From assembly GCF_018294505.1 (NCBI RefSeq), contig NC_057808.1:224519325-224583324 (forward strand): a DNA stretch of 64,000 nt, written 5' to 3'. The notes under the pieces are model-generated. The model saw nothing but the letters and a program-made list of their open reading frames with translations, searched no databases and had not been told where the DNA came from. The position numbers and the translations under genes are program-made. The stretch is from Triticum aestivum (Eukaryota; Streptophyta; Magnoliopsida; Poales; Poaceae). Below, in pieces: positions 24,143 through 34,957 of the stretch (its first letter is position 1; every line of letters begins with the position of its first letter).

Positions 24143-24597
24143 TTATGTCTCCTTCTTCGGAGGCGGTGGTGTGATATTCTTGGCGATGATACTCCTCAGG
24201 ATACGATTCTCTTCCTCGAGCTTATTGAGTTACTGCTTGAGATCCATTATCTCCTTACGGAGCTTACCTGTGACGGTTAAAGCTCCTTGCACCCATGGAT
24301 GTTGCATAGCTGCGGGGGAACACGTAACACTCTTTTTCATATTCTCGTAAGAAAGAAATCTAACATTGGAAGGATAACCGAGTTTGGAATAGCCGAGCTC
24401 TGTAGTTCCCCCATCGTGAATCCAGCTCGGAAGCGAGAAGTGACTTCTTGATCCTCCTTCATGGCATCTATCCTCTTCAAATCAGCCTCCATCTCTTCCT
24501 CTGTTGCTGGCCCAAAGTGGTCAGCATCGCTATTTGTCCTTGATCTCGATGCCGGATGAGACACCCGGCTCTCCCCGACTGACTCTTGAGAAGACAT
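24143..24597 (-). pseudogene. Small post-pol ORF with a coiled-coil C-terminus, broken
   Basis: ATG 24597 starts MSSQESVGESRVSHPASRSR, acidic and Ser-rich, followed by EEEMEADLKRIDAMKEDQEV. A frameshift near 24360 leads to YENMKKSVTCSPAAMQHPWV and GKLRKEIMDLKQ, a TAA at 24230-24232, then LNKLEEENRILRSIIAKNIT and a proline/lysine tail ending at 24143. The heptad leucines suggest a coiled coil of about 40 residues straddling the stop. It lies between pol and the 3' LTR, where Athila elements may carry an env-like gene, but I see no signal peptide or membrane segment. Function unknown. Confidence 0.6.
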
Positions 24598-24904
24598 CTT
24601 GCTCTAATCTGCAGCAGCAACAGCTCGAAACAAAAACAGAGGATATTTGCGTGATACGAGAGTCAAAACCTTCAGAAGATTATATAATGAATTTTTACCG
24701 ACCAAAATACGTATCGTGCAAGAAAACGGAGTCCGGAGAGCGCACGAGGTGCCCACGAGGCAGGGGGCGCGCCCTCCACCCTCGTGGAGGCCTCGTGTCC
24801 TTCCCGGACTGCTTCTTATTTTTCTCTTTTTCTAAATATTCCAAAACGGAGAAAAATTGCCATTGGAACTGTTTTGGAGTCGGTTTACTTACCGTACCAC
24901 ATAC
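24598..24904 (-). other. Spacer between integrase and the post-pol ORF
   Basis: About 300 bp without a supported coding sequence. It includes a CG-rich patch near 24740-24790 (CACGAGG, GGCGCGCCC) like one in the Athila LTRs. Confidence 0.5.
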
Positions 24905-26134
24905 CTATTCCTTTTCGGAATCTGAAACGTTCTGGAAAGTTACCCTTATGTATTCCTCCGAGGTTACGGTTTCAATAACATTAGTTTCAACATTTATAGG
25001 ATTACCTGAGATGTAATGTTTGATTCTTTGACCATTCACCACCTTTGGATTTGTGCCTTCGAAGTTGTTGATTTTTATGGCACCGGAACGATAGACCTCC
25101 TCGATAACGTAAGGACCTTCCCATTTAGAGAGAAGTTTCCCTGCAAAAAATCTTAAACAAGAGTTGTATAATAATACATAATCACCTACATTAAACTCAC
25201 GCTTTTGTATTCTTTTGTCATGCCATCTTTTAACTTTTTCTTTAAACAACTTGGCATTCTCATAGGCTTGGGTTCTCCATTCATCAAGTGAGCTAATGTC
25301 AAATAACCTCTTCTCACCGGCAAGTCTGAAATCATAATTGAGCTCTTTAATGGCCCAATATGCCTTATGTTCTAGTTTGAGAGGTAAGTGACATGCTTTT
25401 CCATAAACCATTTTATACGGAGACATACCCATAGGATTTTTATATGCAGTTCTATAGGCCCATAATGCATCATCAAGTTTCTTGGACCAATTCTTTCTAG
25501 ATCTATTAACAGTCTTTTGCAAAATTAATTTGAGCTCTCTATTGCTCAATTCTACTTGACCGCTAGACTGTGGATGATAAGGTGATGCAATTCTATGATT
25601 AACATCATACTTAGCAAGCATTTTACGAAAGGCACCATGAATAAAATGTGAACCACCATCAGTCATTAAATATCTAGGGACTCCAAACCTCGGAAAAATA
25701 ACTTCTTTAAGCATTTTAATAGATGTGTTATGATCAGCACTACTAGTTGGAATAGCTTCTACCTACTTAGTAACGTAATCAACAGCAACTAAAATATGAG
25801 TATATCCATTAGAGGCAGGAAACGCTCCCATATAATCAAAGCCCCAAACATCAAATGGTTCAATAACAAGTGAATAATTCATAGGCATTTCTTGACGTAT
25901 GCTAATATTACCAATTCTTTGACATTCATCACAAGATAAGACGAACTTACGGGCATCCTTAAAGAGAGTAGGCCAATAAAAACCGGATTGCGATACCTTA
26001 TGTGCAGTTCTATCTCCAGCGTGGTGTCCTCCATAAGCCTCGGAGTGACACTTGCGTAGGATCTGTTCCTGTTCATGCTCAGGTACACAACGTCTAATAA
26101 CACCATCTACCTTCTTTATAAAGATGTGGGTCAT
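24905..26134 (-). pseudogene. Athila integrase, broken by one stop
   Basis: Zinc-binding HHCC region (YGGHHAGDRTAHKVSQSGFY ... CDECQRIG), catalytic core with D (VWGFDYMGAFP), D (MTDGGSHF) and E (SSGQVELSNRELK), then a C-terminal chromatin- and DNA-binding part (VGDYVLLYNSCLRFFAGKL). An in-frame TAG at 25763-25765 (YVTK-stop-VEAIP) sits where integrases have the conserved W of KWVEA, so TGG to TAG is the likely lesion. The frame otherwise stays open to 24905. Confidence 0.88.
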
Positions 26135-27452
26135 CCCAGAAGTAATGTCTTAAATCATAGAAAAACTTTTTCTTTTGCTGGTATGTGAAACTAGGTGGTA
26201 TAAATTTAGCAACAATGTAATTAGCATAATCAGCATACCATGGAGCAGTACGAGAAGCATTTATGACATTTAATTGTTCATCAGGAAAGTTATCATTAAT
26301 AGGTAGTGGGTCATCAAGAACATTTTCTAACCTAGACAAGTTGTCTGCAACGGGGTTCTCAGCTCCCTTTCTATCAATAATATGCAAATCAAATTCTTGT
26401 AGCAGGAGAACCCATCTAATAAGTCTAGGTCTAGCATCTTTGTTTTCCATAAGATATTTAATAGCAGCATGATCCATGTGAATAGTTACTTTAGAATCAA
26501 CAATATAAGGTCTGAACTTATCACAAGCAAATACAACTGCTAAGAATTCTTTTTTAGTAGTGGCATAATTTCTCTGGGCATTGTCTAGAGTTTTACTAGC
26601 ATATTGAATAACATTTAATTTCTTATCAACTCTTTGTCCTAGAGTAGCACCTACAGCATAATCGCTGGCATCACACATAATTTCAAAAGGTAAATTCCAA
26701 TCAGGTGGCTGAACAATAGGTGCAGAGATTAATGCTTTCTTAAGTATTTCAAATGCTTCTACACAATCATCATCAAAGACAAATGGTATATCTTTTTGTA
26801 ATAGATTAGTCAGAGGCCGAGAAATTTTTGAGATGTCCTTAATGAACCTCCTATAAAAATCGGCATGACCAAGAAAACTTCTTATACCTTTGATGTCCTT
26901 GGGACATGGCATCTTTTCAATAGCATCAACTTTAGCTTTATCAACTTCGATACCTCTTTCAGAAATTTTATGCCCCAAGACAATACCTTCATTAACCATA
27001 AAGTGGAATTTCTCCCAATTCAAGACAAGGTTAGTGTCTTCACATCTCTACAAAACTCGATCAAGGTTGCTCAAGCAATCATCAAAAGAGGATCCATAGA
27101 CGGAGAAATCGTCCATGAAAACCTCACATATCTTTTCACAAAAGTCAGAAAATATAGCCATCATGCATCTTTGAAAGGTAGTAGGTGCATTACATAAACC
27201 AAAAGGCATACATCTATAAGCAAAAGTACCGAAAGGGCAAGTAAAAGTGGTCTTAGCTTGATCATCAGCTGACACAGGTATTTGAGAGAAACCAGAATAA
27301 CCATCTAGAAAGCAAAAATGTGTATGTTTGGATAATCTTTCTAGCATTTGATCAATAAAAGGTAAGGGGTAATGATCTTTTTTAGTAGCTTTATTTAATT
27401 TGCGGAAATAAATTACCATCCTATAACCTGTAATAATTCTTTGCGGAATCAA
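26135..27452 (-). pseudogene. Athila reverse transcriptase and RNase H, broken
   Basis: Frame-shifted relative to the upstream gag-protease frame. RT motifs: LNKATKKDHYPLPFIDQML, FLDGYSGFSQIPV, and the catalytic box FMDD at 27108-27119 (EVFMDDFSVYG). An in-frame TAG at 27045-27047 separates this from the RT thumb and RNase H part ([16 protein letters not shown], then [14 protein letters not shown] and the RNase H core to [11 protein letters not shown]). The frame shifts again near 26135, before integrase. The enzyme would copy element RNA into cDNA; this copy cannot. Confidence 0.88.
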
Positions 27453-29647
27453 TTCATTTTTATCATTAGGAACGACAGTAATACCTCCCCAGTAATACCT
27501 CCCTTCTTAGGGACACAATGGACAGGACTTACCCACTGACTATCAGCAACGGGATAGATTATACCTGCCTCAAGGAGCTTTAATATTTCCTTTCTTACCA
27601 CTTCTTTCATCTTAGGATTCAGCCATCGTTGGTGATCAATAACTGGTTTGGCGTCTTTCTCCAAATTTATTTTGTGTTGACATAGAGTGGGACTAATGCC
27701 CTTAAGATCATCAAGAGTATATCCAATAGCAGCATGGTGCTTCTTCAGAGTTTTCAATAATTTTTCTTCCTCCTTCTCTGAAAGGTTAGCACTAATAATA
27801 ACAGGATATATCTTCTTTTCATCAAGATAAGCATATTTAAGAGTATCAGGTAATGGTTTAAGCTCAAACACGGGATCACCCTTGGGTGGAGGAGGATCCC
27901 CTAGGATTTCAACAGGCAAGTTGTGTTTCAGAATAGGTCCCTGTTTAAAGAATACTTCATCAATTTCCCTTCTTTCATTCATAAACATATCATTTTCATG
28001 GTCTAGCAAATATTTTTCTAAAGGATCACTAGGAGGTACGGCAATAGAAGCAAGACCAATAATTTCATCTTTACTAGGCAATTCCTCTTCACGGTGTTGT
28101 CTATGAAATTTAGAAAAGTTAAACTCATGAGACATTTCACCTAGACCAATAGTAACAACATCCTTTTCGCGGTCTATCTTAGCATTAACAGTGTTCAAGA
28201 AGGGTCTACCAAATATAATGGGACAAAAGCTATCTTGTGGGGAGCCAAGAACAAGAAAATCAGCAGGATATTTAGTTTTCCCACACAAGACTTCAACATC
28301 TCTAACAATTCCAATTGGTGATATAGTATCTCTATTGGCCAGCTTAATGGTGACATCAATTTCTTCTAACTCAGTAGATGCAATATCATGCATAATTTCT
28401 TTGTATAAGTCAACAGGTATTGCACTAGCACTAGCACCCATGTCACATAAGCCATGATAACAATGGTCTCCTATTTTAACAGAAATAACAGGCATGCCTA
28501 CCACAGGTCTATGTTTATCTTTAGCACAAGGTTTAGCAATTCTAGCAGTCTCATCACAGAAATAAATAACACGCCCATCAATATTATCAGCCAAGAGATC
28601 TTTAACAATAGCAGTATTAGGTTCAACTTTAACTTGCTCAGGAGGTGTATAGGTTCTAATATTGCTTTTACGAACCATAATTGAAGCTTTAGCATGATCC
28701 TTTATTCTAACAGGGAAAGGTGGTTTCTCAACATAAGCAGTAGGAACAATAGGATCATTATAAGTGATAGTCTTTTCTTGAACTTTAATAGGTGCAACTA
28801 CTTTTACTTCTATGGGAGGATGATATTTAAACCACTTCTCCTTAGGGAGATCAACGTGAGCAGCAAAAGATTCACAAAAAGAAGCTACTATCTCAGAGGC
28901 AAGTCCATATTTAGTGCTAAATTTACGGAAAACATCGGTATCCATAAAAGATTTAACACAATCAAACTTAGGTGTTATACCTGACTCCTTACCTTCGTCG
29001 AGGTCCCAATCTTCAGAGTTGCGTTTAATTATTTCCAATAAGTCCCATTTGAATTCAATACTCTTCATCATAAAAGAACCAGTACAAGAAGTATCGAGCA
29101 TGGTGCGATTGTTGTCAGAAAGCCGATCATAAAAATTCTGAATAATCATTTCTCTTGAGAGCTCATGATTGGGGCATGAATATAACATTGACTTAAGCCT
29201 CCCCCAAGCTTGAGCGATGCTTTCTCCTTCGCGAGGCCAAAAATTATATATATAATTACGATCACGATGAACAAGATGCATAGGATAAAACTTCTGATGA
29301 AATTCCAATTTCAATCGTTTGTAGTTCCATGATCCCATATCATCACATAGCCTATTCCATGTCAATGCATCTCCCTTCAAAGATAAAGGGAAGACCTTCT
29401 TCTTGATAACATCATCGGGCATACCTGCAAGCTTAAATAATCCACAAACTTCATCCACATAGATTAGGTGCTCATCAGGATGTAATGTTCCATCTCCTGC
29501 AAAAGGATTAGCTAGCAGTTTTTCTATCATACCCGAAGGAATTTCAAAGCAAAAATTTTCATTTTCAGTAGGTTGAGGAGCAACTCTTTGCTCTACTGGT
29601 CGGGGTGAAGATACCCCGAACAAGCCCCTCAGAGGATTACTTTCCAT
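27449..29647 (-). CDS. Athila gag-protease and start of reverse transcriptase (frame ends by frameshift)
   Basis: 732 codons from ATG 29647 (MESNPLRGLFGVSSP). Residues about 35-220 are the Retrotrans_gag domain (AGDGTLHPDEHLIYVDEVCG ... NRTMLDTSC). Around residues 400-500 is a retropepsin-like domain (HGLCDMGASASAIP, then PIIFGRPFLNTVNAKID) with DMG in place of the DTG/DSG catalytic triplet. The tail (IYPVADSQWVSPVHCVPKKG) is the beginning of RT, after which the frame slips near 27460 and ends. RT resumes in another frame at 27452. In the element this polyprotein provides the particle, the processing enzyme and the polymerase. Confidence 0.88.
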   Translation of the reverse strand: MESNPLRGLFGVSSPRPVEQRVAPQPTENENFCFEIPSGMIEKLLANPFAGDGTLHPDEHLIYVDEVCGLFKLAGMPDDVIKKKVFPLSLKGDALTWNRLCDDMGSWNYKRLKLEFHQKFYPMHLVHRDRNYIYNFWPREGESIAQAWGRLKSMLYSCPNHELSREMIIQNFYDRLSDNNRTMLDTSCTGSFMMKSIEFKWDLLEIIKRNSEDWDLDEGKESGITPKFDCVKSFMDTDVFRKFSTKYGLASEIVASFCESFAAHVDLPKEKWFKYHPPIEVKVVAPIKVQEKTITYNDPIVPTAYVEKPPFPVRIKDHAKASIMVRKSNIRTYTPPEQVKVEPNTAIVKDLLADNIDGRVIYFCDETARIAKPCAKDKHRPVVGMPVISVKIGDHCYHGLCDMGASASAIPVDLYKEIMHDIASTELEEIDVTIKLANRDTISPIGIVRDVEVLCGKTKYPADFLVLGSPQDSFCPIIFGRPFLNTVNAKIDREKDVVTIGLGEMSHEFNFSKFHRQHREEELPSKDEIIGLASIAVPPSDPLEKYLLDHENDMFMNERREIDEVFFKQGPILKHNLPVEILGDPPPPKGDPVFELKPLPDTLKYAYLDEKKIYPVIISANLSEKEEEKLLKTLKKHHAAIGYTLDDLKGISPTLCQHKINLEKDAKPVIDHQRWLNPKMKEVVRKEILKLLEAGIIYPVADSQWVSPVHCVPKKGGITGEVLLSFLMIKMN

Positions 29648-29725
29648 AGTAACAAGTGACAGTAAATTTCATCACACTATATAAATTTTTTCCTTACCAA
29701 ATTCCACCTACCAAAGGCGCTTCAC

Positions 29726-29743
29726 TCCCCGGCAACGGCGCCA
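29726..29743 (-). promoter_or_regulatory. Primer-binding site for tRNA-Asp
   Basis: TGGCGCCGTTGCCGGGGA on the minus strand, 11 nt from the LTR: by memory an 18-of-18 match to the complement of the plant tRNA-Asp 3' end, as expected for Athila elements. Confidence 0.88.
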
Positions 29744-29754
29744 GAAAAGAGTCT

Positions 29755-31223
29755 TGATGACCCACAAGTATAGGGGATCTATCATAGTCCTTTCGATAAG
29801 TAAGAGTGTCGAACCCAACGAGGAGCAGAAGGAAATGATAAGCGGTTTTCAGCAAGGTATTCTCTGCAAGCACTGAAATTATAGGTAACAGATAGTTTTG
29901 TGATAAGATAATTTGTAACGAGCAACAAGTAACAAAAGTAAATAAAGTGCAGCAAAGGACAAGCCTGGACAAACTCTTATATAGAGAAAAGCGCTCCCGA
30001 GGACACATGGGAATTATCGTCAAGCTAGTTTTCATCACGTTCATATGATTCGCGTTCGGTACTTTGATAATTTGATATGTGGGTGGACCGGTGCTTGGGT
30101 GCTGTCCTTACTTGAACAAGCATCCCACTTATGATTAACCCCTATTGCAAGCATCCGCAACTACAAAAGAAGTATTAAGGTAAACCTAACCATAGCATGA
30201 AACATATGGATCCAAATCAGCCCCTTACGAACTGTCACTCTAGCAACCCATCATCTACTTATTACTTCCCAATGCCTTCCTCTAGGCCCAAACACTGGTG
30301 AAGAGTCATGTAGTCGACGTTCACATAACACCACTAGAGGAGAGACAACATACATCTCATCAAAATATCGAACGAATACCAAATTCACATGACTACTAAT
30401 AGCAAGACTTCTCCCATGTCCTCAGGAACAAACGTAACTACTCACAAAGCATATTCATGTTCATAATCAGAGGGGTATTAATATGCATAAAGGATCTGAA
30501 CATATGATCTTCCACCAAATAAACCAACTAGCGTCAACTACAAGGAGTAATCAACACTACTAGCAACCTACAGGTACCAATCTCAGACTTAGAGACAAGA
30601 ATTGGATACAAGAGATGAAGTAGGGTTTGAGAGGAGATGGTGCTGGTGAAGATGTTGATGGAGATTGGCCCCCTCCCGATGAGAGGAGCATTGGTGATGA
30701 CGATGGCGATGATTTCCCCCTCCAGGAGGGAAGTGTCCCTGGCAGAACAGCTCCGCCAGAGCCCTAGATTGGTTCCGCCAAGGTTCCGCCTCGTGGCGGC
30801 GGATTCTCGTCCCGAAAGCTTGCTTATGATTTTTTCTCGGACGAAAGACTTCATATAGCAGAAGATGGGCACCGGAGGGCCACCAGGGGGCCCACGAGGC
30901 AGGGGCGCGCCCAGGGGGGTAGGGCGTGCCCCCCACCCTCGTGCCCAGGGTGTGGGTCCCCTCTGGTATTTCCTTCGCTAAGTATTTTTTATTATTTCCA
31001 AAAATAACTTCCGTGGAGTTTCAGGACTTTTGGAGTTGTGCAAAATAGGTCTCTAATATTTGCTCCTTTCCAGCCCAGAATTCTAGCTGCCGGCATTCTC
31101 CCTCTTTATGTAAACCTTGTAAAATAAGAGAGAATAGGCATAAGTATTGTGACATAACGTGTAATAACAACCCATAATGCAATAAATATCGATATAAAAG
31201 CATGATGCAAAATGGACGTATCA
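29755..31223 (-). repeat. 5' LTR (element orientation) of the coding Athila element
   Basis: 1469 bp, colinear with 21035-22539 apart from indels. A third, more diverged and truncated copy of this LTR family lies at 34958-35671. Confidence 0.94.
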
Positions 31224-31474
31224 CCAGGGTGCAAGAAAGTAAATACGGCCACATACGTACATACGGGCGGGGTTTCGAACGCCTACTCACGCATACGTAC
31301 GGCCAGGGCTCGTGTACATGGAGAGGCAGCGAAGGCGTCCTGTTCATCGGCAGCCAACCGGCTGGGTCGGAACAGAGAAACTGCGTCATCGTGTTCATCG
31401 GGAGGCAACGGAATGCATCGTGTTCATCGGGAGCCAACCGGCTTGGACGGAACAACCGATCAAAACGACGCCTG

Positions 31475-31730
31475 GCGTACCGCAGAATGGAGGAAACGGC
31501 CTTGTGTTCGACCACCTACGATCGAAACGGGATCCTGTTCACCAGGAGGGGTGTGGCGTACCGCAAAACGGAGGAAACCTACTTCTCTTCGACCTCCTAC
31601 GGTCGAAACGGGGTCCTGTTGATTGGGAGGGGTGTGGCGTACCGTAAAACGTAGGAAACATACTTGTGTTGGAGCGCTATGGTCGAAACGGGGATCCTGT
31701 TCATCGGGAGGGGTGTGGCGTACCGCAAAA
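31475..31730. repeat. 81-bp tandem repeat, three units plus a partial
   Basis: Units start at 31475, 31556, 31637 and 31718, exactly 81 bp apart, each opening GCGTACCG and containing GGAAAC, a CGAAACGGG block and GGAGGGGTGTG. Because 81 is a multiple of three, several frames stay open through it and give spurious ORFs. Confidence 0.92.
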
Positions 31731-32155
31731 CGGGACTCCACGGGCTACTGTTCATCTCCACCGTCGACCTCCTCCAGCCTCCACGGGCTACTGTTCATCC
31801 ACAGTGGACCTCCTCCAGCCTCCACCTGCGACTGTTCATCCACGGGCTCCTGTTCATCCAGCCTCCACCGCTCCTCCACCGGCTATTGTTCAACCAACCC
31901 TCTCCACAGGGTCCTGGTTAACCACCCCTCCACGGGCTACTGTTCATCTAGCCCTCCACCGGCTACTGTTCAACCAGCCCTCCACGGGGTCCTGTTCATC
32001 CAGCCGTCCATGGGGTCGTGTTCATCCACCCCCAACCGGCTCGATCGGGGTCCTGTTCATCCAGAGGCAACGACCTCTACTACCACAGGGCCCTGTTCAT
32101 CCAACCCCCAGTGGGAACTGTTCATCCAACCCCCCCAACAACGCTCATTGTTCAT
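31731..32155. repeat. Degenerate array punctuated by CTGTTCATC
   Basis: CTGTTCATC or close variants recur every 20-45 bp, separated by CTCCAC, CCACGGG and CCTCCAGCC blocks. Similar TGTTCATC motifs also precede the 81-bp repeats (31330-31430). Confidence 0.85.
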
Positions 32156-32164
32156 CTAGAGGCA

Positions 32165-32335
32165 TCAGGTTCGATCGGCTTCAGTTAGCAGCAGTAGCGA
32201 AGGAATCGCTCAATCGGGTTCAGTTAAAAGCCAGGGATCGATCGCTCAGGTTCAGTAACGCGTAGCCTGTAGTGCAATCGCTCGGGTTCAGTAGGCAAAC
32301 GCCTCGCTCGGGTTCAGTTAGAGCCCAATGCCTCG
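32165..32335. repeat. GGTTCAGT-spaced repeat block
   Basis: Five copies of a motif close to TCGCTCGGGTTCAGT with 30-45 bp spacing, between the CTGTTCATC array and the CACTA terminus. Confidence 0.75.
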
Positions 32336-32668
32336 CACCCACGCGCGTACATGTACGAGAGAAACGCGCATCGCTCTGCCCCCGACCACCCACCATAACT
32401 GGGAACTCCCCGATATTTTCCTCGCCCTCGCTTCTACCACGGTTTTTTCCGTCATGGACGGCCTAAAGAATGCCATGCAGCTGCGTCTCTGGCCCGCCCA
32501 GGACGAAAAGCCCATTTTCTGTCATGATTTTTTGTCATAGAAGTAGGAGCCCACAACATCATGATGATACCAGGTTTTATCACAATCATCATCATAGAAG
32601 TGTCATAAGCATGACATAATTTTTTTCATTCGGCCAAAAATGTCACGGATGTGCCTTTTTTTGTAGTG

Positions 32669-34083
32669 ACATTTGTTAAATTCTGCTCTTGTAGTAGACC
32701 CCATTTGTAGTTACTATAATGTGCATTGACTCGGCCTCCTAGTACTGCAGATCATGCATGTTAATAATTTATAGTGGCCTTGTTAGTTACTACAGTTAGG
32801 CCGTGTTTTGGTGTTTAATCTAGCTAGCTTGTTTGTACCATCAGGACTGCAGCAAATTACAGCTAGCTAGCCTGTTTGAAATCTGCTTTTTTGCTTGGTA
32901 TGCTGCTGGTCTGAATCTACTTACATGCTTGACTGAATTTAACTTGGTGCTGAAACAAGCACCTGTAGTGTCTGAGCGAGCGAGTGAGTGTCTGTCTATT
33001 GCGAACTTACACTTTCACAACCGCGTTAAATAACAAGCCATGCATATTCATACTGTCTCTATTGTCTTGTATGAATATCTCATTTTAACTAGCTCAACAA
33101 CAAAAATCATGGTACTAGCTGAAATTGTGTTTATCATTCTGTAAAGAACTGTCCTTTACTCCTTTTTTTGAATGGAATGTTCATATTATATTGGCTCCAA
33201 TTTTTCTGATTCTTCTTAGTTGATTCATGTAACAGATCGACTGTGGAAGGCATGTTGCCGTTCTGTTAGCCCAGTCCAGACTATGGTCGTCTAGTGGGTC
33301 TTCCATGTGATCGCTATCAAAGGAGCTCCATGCTGAAGAAGAAAACACTTGTAGAGCTTGTAACTATGATTGCCATACTTGTAGAACTTGTATCTAGCTA
33401 TTACACTTGTAGAGCTTGTAACATATATGTAAGAGCTTGTATTACGTGTCACTTGTAGAGCTTGTAAAGTATATGATGTAAGAGCTTGTATTACGTGCCA
33501 TTTGTAGAGCGGGAGATCCATGCTGAATCTTACTGCTTTATTTCAAGTATTATGTGTGTTCTCTATCTACCAATTTAAATACCAGTTATTTTTGTATTGT
33601 CAAATTGAAATATGAAGAATCTGAGCATAATACCTGGGACCCACTTATCAAAACCTGACAATAGGTACCCATTTGACTAGTGGACCAATTTTATAAAAAA
33701 ATAAATCAATTGGGCTTGGCCCATGTAGGCGGTAGAATTGATAGGAAAAAATAAATAAATGGACTGAATTGTTGGGCTTGGCCCATATAGATGGCTGAAT
33801 TGGACCGGGCTGATTCTAATTAGAGACCAACTTATTTGGTCACAATTTTGCCACTTCAGCTTGCCACGCTAGATCTGATGTGGCCTGGGCAGATTGCCAG
33901 TGACCAAATAATTGGTCGTAGAATCTATGACCTTTTGGCTAGTGCCAAGAAGGTCGTTAATTTGCATTAAAGACGGTCAGCTTTTGACCATCAGCTTTTG
34001 GTCACAAAAAGGCCGCAAATGAAAAACAACGACCATCCAACGACCAATAGTGATGGTCGCAAGTTGACATATTTCTTGTAGTA
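32669..34083. mobile_element. End of a second CACTA-type element
   Basis: Ends TTTCTTGTAGTA near 34083, one base off the canonical TTTCTTGTAGTG. The last 230 bp is dense in GGTCG/CGACC and TTTTGACCA/TTTGGTCAC motifs, as in CACTA subterminal repeats. Further in, CTTGTAGAGCTTGTAA recurs at 33340-33510 and TTGGGCTTGGCCCAT occurs twice near 33710 and 33773. No transposase is visible and the left end is unclear; the element ending at 32668 may be inserted in it. Confidence 0.65.
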
Positions 34084-34957
34084 GCCTTCCGGCACTATGA
34101 AACTATTTTGTGGAGTGAGAGATATAAAGCCAGATCATTGCATGGCTTGTGTTAAGAGAAACTTGGATGAAATGAAGAACCCTCTCCACCTTTATTTATA
34201 AGGGAAGGAATGGGTAGAGGCTTGGTGGAAAACACCAAAAAGCCCTCAGATATTTTCCCACTATTCATGAGATATTTTCCTTTAATAGTGTTTCCACTAT
34301 TCACTAGATATTTTCCCCTAATAGTGTTGCCAATTCATCTTGTTGTTCATGAGATCTTTTCATGAAATATTTTTTCCCCGGCCATTTTATCCAAAAAAAT
34401 CTCGAAGGTCCAGAATATTTCCAGCACCCCCTAAACTAATTTTGGAGGCGTTCCAAAACATTTCTGGTAGGATGATTTTTCTCTCCGAAACATTTTTGAT
34501 TACTCCCAAACACTTCATGCTTTCTCTGTGAAACTTTTTCGTTTTCTCCGAAACTTTTTCATCGACTTTCTCTTTGACTTCCTATATAGTAATCAATAGA
34601 TAGATGAACCTTAAGTGAGTGACCCTGTAGGTTCGGTGAAATATAGACATGACCAAAACTCTGTCCAATCAATGATCAATAACAGAACCATGGACATCCA
34701 TTTTGATCCCTATATCCACACGAATAAATATTCAAACAAATTTGTAGTTATTGAATGTTTTTCCTGTTTCTTCGTGATATGTTATAAACCTGAGCTGATA
34801 TTTAGTGGCATCCTCATGAATCAACAACTTGTTCATTGTGCCAGTTTTCTTGTTACCGGTTTTGTTCTCTTTTCTCGTTCCCGTGTTCCGGCATTGCTAT
34901 GATCAAATCACAATATGTCTGGTCAGACGATGATGGATACCGTAACACCGAGAGGGT
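34084..34957. other. Decayed LTR-like sequence, unclassified
   Basis: AT-rich, with repeated GAGATATTTTCC and GAAACTTTTTC motifs and the text TGTAGGTTCGGTGAAATATAG, which resembles a diverged Gypsy LTR common in wheat. No ends, no partner and no coding sequence. Confidence 0.4.

Larger units (their letters stand above)
21035..31223 (-). mobile_element. Athila-type LTR retrotransposon with degenerate gag-pol
   Basis: LTRs at 21035-22539 and 29755-31223, target duplication CCAGG at 21030-21034 and 31224-31228, primer site matching tRNA-Asp beside the right LTR, polypurine tract beside the left one: a complete minus-strand insertion. Domain order from the 5' end is gag-protease, RT, RNase H, integrase, then a small post-pol ORF. 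Coding is broken by two frameshifts and at least two stops, so the copy is not autonomous now. Confidence 0.95.
31224..32668. mobile_element. Right part of a CACTA-type DNA transposon without transposase
   Basis: Continues the array interrupted by the Athila insertion at 21035. It ends TTTTTTGTAGTG at 32668, the reverse complement of a CACTACAAAAAA terminus. The last 200 bp contains many TGTCA/TGACA and CATGA motifs, as in CACTA subterminal regions. Inside are an 81-bp tandem repeat, a long array spaced by CTGTTCATC, and a GGTTCAGT-spaced block. No transposase is encoded, so this is a non-autonomous element or a fragment. Confidence 0.7.

Noticed and set aside
29726..29743. Possible tRNA gene because of tRNA-Asp-like sequence
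   Set aside because: Only the 18-nt primer-binding complement is present; no cloverleaf around it. The same holds at 16700 and 53724.
31202..32265. Several overlapping plus-strand ORFs of 110-199 codons
   Set aside because: They are created by repeats with lengths divisible by three inside the CACTA element.
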